Of a DNA stretch of 64,000 bases, positions 60,472 through 64,000 are shown in pieces. Origin of the DNA: BM003 sp963783695 (lineage in GTDB: Bacteria > Pseudomonadota > Gammaproteobacteria > Steroidobacterales > BM003); NCBI GenBank assembly GCA_963783695.1, contig CAWAOM010000011.1, positions 62,001 through 126,000 on the forward strand, read 5' to 3'. The notes under the pieces are model-generated. The model did not search any database. It was not told where the DNA came from and was given only the letters and a program-made list of their open reading frames with translations. The translations under genes and the position numbers were made by a program. Every line of letters starts with the position of its first letter. The first letter of the stretch is position 1.

Positions 60472-61569
60472 ATGAGTGCGCGCGAACGCGGCGACCCGGC
60501 CGCGACCTCACCGATATTTCTGCCCGATTTCTGCAAGCCGTCCATGGCCCTCGCCGTGGTGCTGGTCGCAGAACTCACCGCAATACTGATTGTCCTCGGT
60601 CGCAGATCGACACAGGAGCAGTTCTGGGTCGACCTCGGCCGCACGTCACTGTTTCTGTTGTGGGTCGGGCTCGGCAGCGCGGCCCTGCTGTGTCTGCTGC
60701 GGCCTCGCCTCGCCGAAGTCCGCGCCCGTTTCGCCGGCCTGGTCAGCTTCGCGGTGATGACCGGATGCGCGGTACTGGTCGCCGAAGCGGCTTACTGGCT
60801 GGGTCAGTGGTGGTCGGCCCGCACCGGCGCTGTCTCGACGCTGTTCCCCGACGCCCATCGCGATTTCGTGCTGAGAACTGCCGGAGTCGCGGCGATCGTC
60901 AGCGGGCTGTTGCTGCGTTACTTCTATGTCTCGTTCCAGTGGAAGCGCAACGTCCAGAGCGAGGCACGTGCCCGCGTCAATGCGCTGCAGGCACGAATAC
61001 GCCCGCATTTTCTGTTCAACAGCCTCAACACCATCGCCGCGCTGACCCGCAGCGACCCGGAGCGCGCCGAAGAAGCAGTGGAGGATCTCGCGGACCTGTT
61101 TCGGGCCACGCTCCATGATGAGCGCAGCAGGATCCCGCTGAAAGAAGAACTGGAACTGGCGCGGATTTATCAGCGCATCGAACAGTTACGGCTCGGACCG
61201 CGACTGCTGGTCGAATGGCGCATTGACGCTCTGCCGTTGCGGGTACGTGTACCCAGCCTGATCGTGCAACCGTTGCTCGAGAATGCGATCTACCATGGTA
61301 TCGAGCCGTCCCCGGGTGGCGGTACCGTGCAGATCACCGGCGCCGTCGAAGACGGCCGGGTTGCGATTACCGTCAGCAATCCGTTGCCCGCCGATCCGAC
61401 TCCGCGGCGGCAACAGGGCAATCGAATTGCACTGGATAATATTCGTGAACGGCTCGAGCTCGCCTACCCGGGCCGCGCGCAACTGACCATCGATGCCGAT
61501 CACGACCGCTTCGATGTCACGTTGGTTTTCCCGGCCGAGCATAGTGACGATGAAAATACTGATCGTTGA
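60472..61569 (+). CDS. algZ: LytS/AlgZ-type sensor histidine kinase
   Basis: A 365-residue membrane kinase. Four helices lie at about 25-160, then a His_kinase domain with RIRPHFLFNSLNTIAALTRSDPERAEEAVEDLADLFR (phospho-acceptor His179) and a GHKL ATPase domain (LIVQPLLENAIYHGIEP, then GNRIALDNIRERLELAYP). The pair with the downstream LytTR regulator and hemC matches Pseudomonas AlgZ/FimS, hence the symbol. Its end overlaps the algR start by 20 bases. Confidence 0.88.
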   Translation: MSARERGDPAATSPIFLPDFCKPSMALAVVLVAELTAILIVLGRRSTQEQFWVDLGRTSLFLLWVGLGSAALLCLLRPRLAEVRARFAGLVSFAVMTGCAVLVAEAAYWLGQWWSARTGAVSTLFPDAHRDFVLRTAGVAAIVSGLLLRYFYVSFQWKRNVQSEARARVNALQARIRPHFLFNSLNTIAALTRSDPERAEEAVEDLADLFRATLHDERSRIPLKEELELARIYQRIEQLRLGPRLLVEWRIDALPLRVRVPSLIVQPLLENAIYHGIEPSPGGGTVQITGAVEDGRVAITVSNPLPADPTPRRQQGNRIALDNIRERLELAYPGRAQLTIDADHDRFDVTLVFPAEHSDDENTDR

Positions 61570-62311
61570 CGACGAGCAACCAGCGCGCGACCGGCTACGC
61601 CGCCTGCTCGGTGAGGAACCCGAATGCGAGGTGATCGGCGAGGCCGGCGACGGCCGGGCCGCGCTCGAAGCCTGCGAAGCTCTCAAGCCGGATGTGGTGT
61701 TGATGGATATCCGTATGCCCGGAATGGACGGCGTGGAGGCGGCACGCCACCTCGCGCGGCTCGACACACCGCCAGCCGTTATTTTTACAACCGCCTACAG
61801 CGAATACGCCATGGACGCCTTCGAGGCACGCGCCGTAGGCTATCTCGTGAAACCGGTGCGCCGGGAGCGACTGCTCGATGCGGTACGCCACGCCCGCCGC
61901 CCGACACAGGCGCAACTACGCGCTCTCGGCGGCGACGGCACCGATACCGCCCCGGCGCGAAAACACATTTGCGCGAAGGTAAAAGACAGCCTGCAACTGA
62001 TTCCGGTGGATGACGTACTATGTTTTCAGGCCGATCAGAAATACGTCGCTCTCAGAACCCGGGACAGCGAAATTCTGATCGACGAGTCGCTCAGGGAACT
62101 CGAGGATGAATTCGCTACAAGCTTCGTGCGAATCCATCGCAATGCGCTCGTCGCCGTGGCTTATCTGGCCGCGCTGGAAAAAAACAGCGACGGTCAGTGG
62201 TACGCGCGGCTGCGCGGCAGCGACAGGACACTCGCCGTAAGCCGCCGCCATTTAAAAACCGTGCGGCAGTGCATTGCCGATGGCATCACCAATAAACACG
62301 AAAGCAGATGA
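61550..62311 (+). CDS. algR: LytTR-family response regulator AlgR
   Basis: A 253-residue regulator. Receiver residues 1-120 with phospho-acceptor Asp53 in VVLMDIRMPGMDG and YLVKP lysine; LytTR DNA-binding domain at about 145-245: HICAKVKDSLQLIPVDDVLCFQADQKYVALRT, then SFVRIHRNALVAVAYL and LAVSRRHLKTVRQ. ATG 61550 overlaps the kinase gene by 20 bases, a translationally coupled pair. The target regulon (alginate, pili or other) cannot be read here. Confidence 0.9.
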   Translation: MKILIVDDEQPARDRLRRLLGEEPECEVIGEAGDGRAALEACEALKPDVVLMDIRMPGMDGVEAARHLARLDTPPAVIFTTAYSEYAMDAFEARAVGYLVKPVRRERLLDAVRHARRPTQAQLRALGGDGTDTAPARKHICAKVKDSLQLIPVDDVLCFQADQKYVALRTRDSEILIDESLRELEDEFATSFVRIHRNALVAVAYLAALEKNSDGQWYARLRGSDRTLAVSRRHLKTVRQCIADGITNKHESR

Positions 62312-62312
62312 A

Positions 62313-63236
62313 ATGACCGACACTATCCGTATCGCTACCCGTAAGAGTCCGCTGGCGTTGTGGCAGGCCGAACATGTTGCTGCGGCTCTGCAACGCCACC
62401 ATCCGCACCTGACCGTAACCCTGTATCCGCTGTCGACGGAAGGCGACCGCATCCTCGACAAAAGCCTGGCCAAGATCGGCGGCAAGGGACTTTTCATCAA
62501 GGAGCTGGAAGTCGCGATGCAGGACGGCCGCGCCGACATCGCCGTGCATTCAATGAAAGACGTTCCGGCGCAAATGCCGGACGGGTTCATGCTCGCCGCC
62601 ATCATGGATCGAGAAGATCCGCGCGATGCATTCGTTTCCGTCAGCTGCCCGAGTTTCGATGACCTGCCTCACGGCGCCAGACTGGGAACTTCGAGCCTGC
62701 GGCGGCAAAGCCAGCTGCTGGCGCAAAGACCCGATCTCGAGGTCATTGCGTTGCGCGGCAACGTCGGCACCCGGCTCTCACGCATCGAAGAAGGTCTCTG
62801 CGATGCCGCGATTCTCGCCGCCGCGGGACTGAAACGACTGGGTCTCGAGCAACGTATTCGCGAGTACCTGTCGATCGGGCAGTGCCTGCCGGCGGTTGGC
62901 CAGGGCGCGGTCGGAATCGAATGTCGTGCGGACGACGAAAAAGTCGCCGTTTTGCTGCGCACACTTGCTGACAGCGTCACCAGCCGCTGCGTCAGCGCCG
63001 AACGGGCGTTTGCCGCCGGCCTGGGCGCAAGCTGCCAGTCACCCATCGCGGCCCATGCAACGATCGCCGGGGACACACTGACACTGCGCGCCCGGGTCGT
63101 GTCACCCGACGGCAGCAAAATGATCGAGGCCGAACTCGAAGGGCACAGCGATGCGGGTGAAGCCATCGGCACAGCGCTGGCGCAACAGGCGCTGGCGCAG
63201 GGTGCCGACCAGATTCTGGCCGCGCTGCAAGACTGA
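62313..63236 (+). CDS. hemC: Hydroxymethylbilane synthase (porphobilinogen deaminase)
   Basis: A 307-residue enzyme that polymerises four porphobilinogens to hydroxymethylbilane. Start: IRIATRKSPLALWQAEHVA. Asp83 of the SMKDVPAQM motif is catalytic; Cys241 in GLGASCQSPIAAHA holds the dipyrromethane cofactor. Two bases separate it from algR, the usual gammaproteobacterial algR-hemC order. The start ATG 62313 is family-standard. Confidence 0.97.
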   Translation: MTDTIRIATRKSPLALWQAEHVAAALQRHHPHLTVTLYPLSTEGDRILDKSLAKIGGKGLFIKELEVAMQDGRADIAVHSMKDVPAQMPDGFMLAAIMDREDPRDAFVSVSCPSFDDLPHGARLGTSSLRRQSQLLAQRPDLEVIALRGNVGTRLSRIEEGLCDAAILAAAGLKRLGLEQRIREYLSIGQCLPAVGQGAVGIECRADDEKVAVLLRTLADSVTSRCVSAERAFAAGLGASCQSPIAAHATIAGDTLTLRARVVSPDGSKMIEAELEGHSDAGEAIGTALAQQALAQGADQILAALQD

Positions 63237-63240
63237 CCCC

Positions 63241-64000
63241 GTGGGCGGGCGACTCAAGGGTTATCGCATTCTCGTCACCCGCCCGCGCCCGTTTGATGAA
63301 GAGGCCTGCGAGCTGATTCGCAGCGAAGGCGGTGACGCGATTGCCCTGCCCGCGATTGCCATTGAGGCACAGACGGCGCGGGCTCGAGCCACCGGGTACG
63401 ACTGGGTCATTTTCGTCAGCCGCAATGCAGTGAAGCACGGCCATGCGCTGTTGCAGATGTCTTCGGTTCGCCCGCGCCTTGCTGCCGTCGGCGGCGCCAC
63501 GGCGGCGGAACTGGAGCAGCTTGGCTTTTCCGCGGTGCTGCGTCCGGCCAGCGGGTTTACTTCGGAGGCGTTGCTCAATTGCGCCGAACTCAACACTGTT
63601 GCGGGTCAGCGGATATTGATTGTGCGTGGAGACGGTGGCCGCGAGCTTCTGGCCGAAACGCTGGGTGAACGCGGCGGCCAGGTCGAATACGCGGAGGTCT
63701 ACCGCAGGGTTCAATCCTGCCCCAGTGCCGCGCGGCTGGCGGAAATCCGGCGCCTGCTCGCGGCGGCCTCGATCGACTTCGTTGCGGTCGGCAGCATCGA
63801 GATATTGGAGGCACTGATGGCTCTGCTGGGCCGCCCGGCCACCGCGCTGCTGTCACGTACACGGCTGGTTACCGCAAGCGAACGTGTGGTAAAAAAGGCA
63901 GGGTCACTGGGGCTTGGGCGTCGTATATTGCTCGCATCCGGACCACAGGACGCACTGCTGGTCGATACCATCGCCAACGAACCGGCAGCCAAAGATACGA
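63241..64000 (+). CDS. hemD: Uroporphyrinogen-III synthase, cut by the window edge
   Basis: The frame runs from GTG 63241 off the right edge, about 253 codons seen. It begins VGGRLKGYRILVTRPRPFDEEACELI and has YDWVIFVSRNAVKHG, LAAVGGATAAELEQLG and VRGDGGRELLAETLGERGGQVEYAEVYRR, the known HemD pattern (two Rossmann-like lobes). It converts hydroxymethylbilane to uroporphyrinogen III. Four bases after hemC, so part of that operon. Confidence 0.93.
   Translation, partial: MGGRLKGYRILVTRPRPFDEEACELIRSEGGDAIALPAIAIEAQTARARATGYDWVIFVSRNAVKHGHALLQMSSVRPRLAAVGGATAAELEQLGFSAVLRPASGFTSEALLNCAELNTVAGQRILIVRGDGGRELLAETLGERGGQVEYAEVYRRVQSCPSAARLAEIRRLLAAASIDFVAVGSIEILEALMALLGRPATALLSRTRLVTASERVVKKAGSLGLGRRILLASGPQDALLVDTIANEPAAKDT

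Overview
The window reads as a gene-dense, GC-rich chromosomal segment of a gammaproteobacterium. The support is the algZ-algR-hemC-hemD order at the right end (a Pseudomonas/Xanthomonas-type arrangement), the ubiK-comM-rep strand, the torF-glnK-amtB unit under a sigma-54 promoter, and a membrane-anchored cytochrome c5. The marine Woeseia-like or Xanthomonadales-like part of the class is my guess from gene order, not something the sequence proves. I saw no rRNA, intact tRNA, CRISPR array, insertion sequence, prophage or attC-like array.

Layout. (1) 1-42 kb is mostly small, independently readable genes with their own ribosome binding sites: stress, detoxification and orphan families (GNAT, VOC, DUF1697, GFA, DUF302, DUF4345, DUF2834, DUF1428, RidA, cupins, five NTF2/SnoaL-fold proteins, MGMT, small membrane proteins). 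Larger units sit among them: a DesK/NarL-type two-component pair (6.3-8.2 kb), a sulfatase divergent from a Tat-type dienelactone hydrolase (10.1-12.9 kb), a TIR plus zinc-ribbon protein (13.9 kb), an AAA ATPase fragment divergent from a lipoprotein (21.8-23.7 kb), a frameshifted second TIR gene (31.4 kb), the Na+/H+ antiporter NhaD (32 kb) and a LemA-TPM-TPM operon (33.6-35.6 kb). (2) 42-51 kb carries larger export-type or catabolic proteins: a pectinacetylesterase-family hydrolase, an SDR-DUF2867 protein, a secreted M3 oligoendopeptidase F and a large secreted amidohydrolase. (3) 51-64 kb is conserved core genome: cytochrome c5, rep, comM, ubiK, torF-glnK-amtB, a second P-II gene, a DUF4124 protein, a 3-hydroxyisobutyrate-dehydrogenase-like oxidoreductase, algZ-algR, hemC and the start of hemD.

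How genes work together. The clearest regulatory unit is nitrogen-controlled: a near-consensus -24/-12 promoter with an upstream NtrC-type palindrome precedes torF, then glnK and amtB, suggesting that the TorF outer-membrane protein is co-expressed with ammonium uptake. LemA and two TPM-domain proteins form a tight envelope operon. AlgZ-AlgR overlap translationally and precede the tetrapyrrole genes hemC and hemD.

Most unusual items: the TIR/double-zinc-ribbon protein, the AAA protein with Arg in place of the Walker A Lys and no lid domain, two single-base frameshifts that break otherwise conserved proteins (a DUF4440 protein and a TIR protein), and the sigma-54-controlled torF unit.
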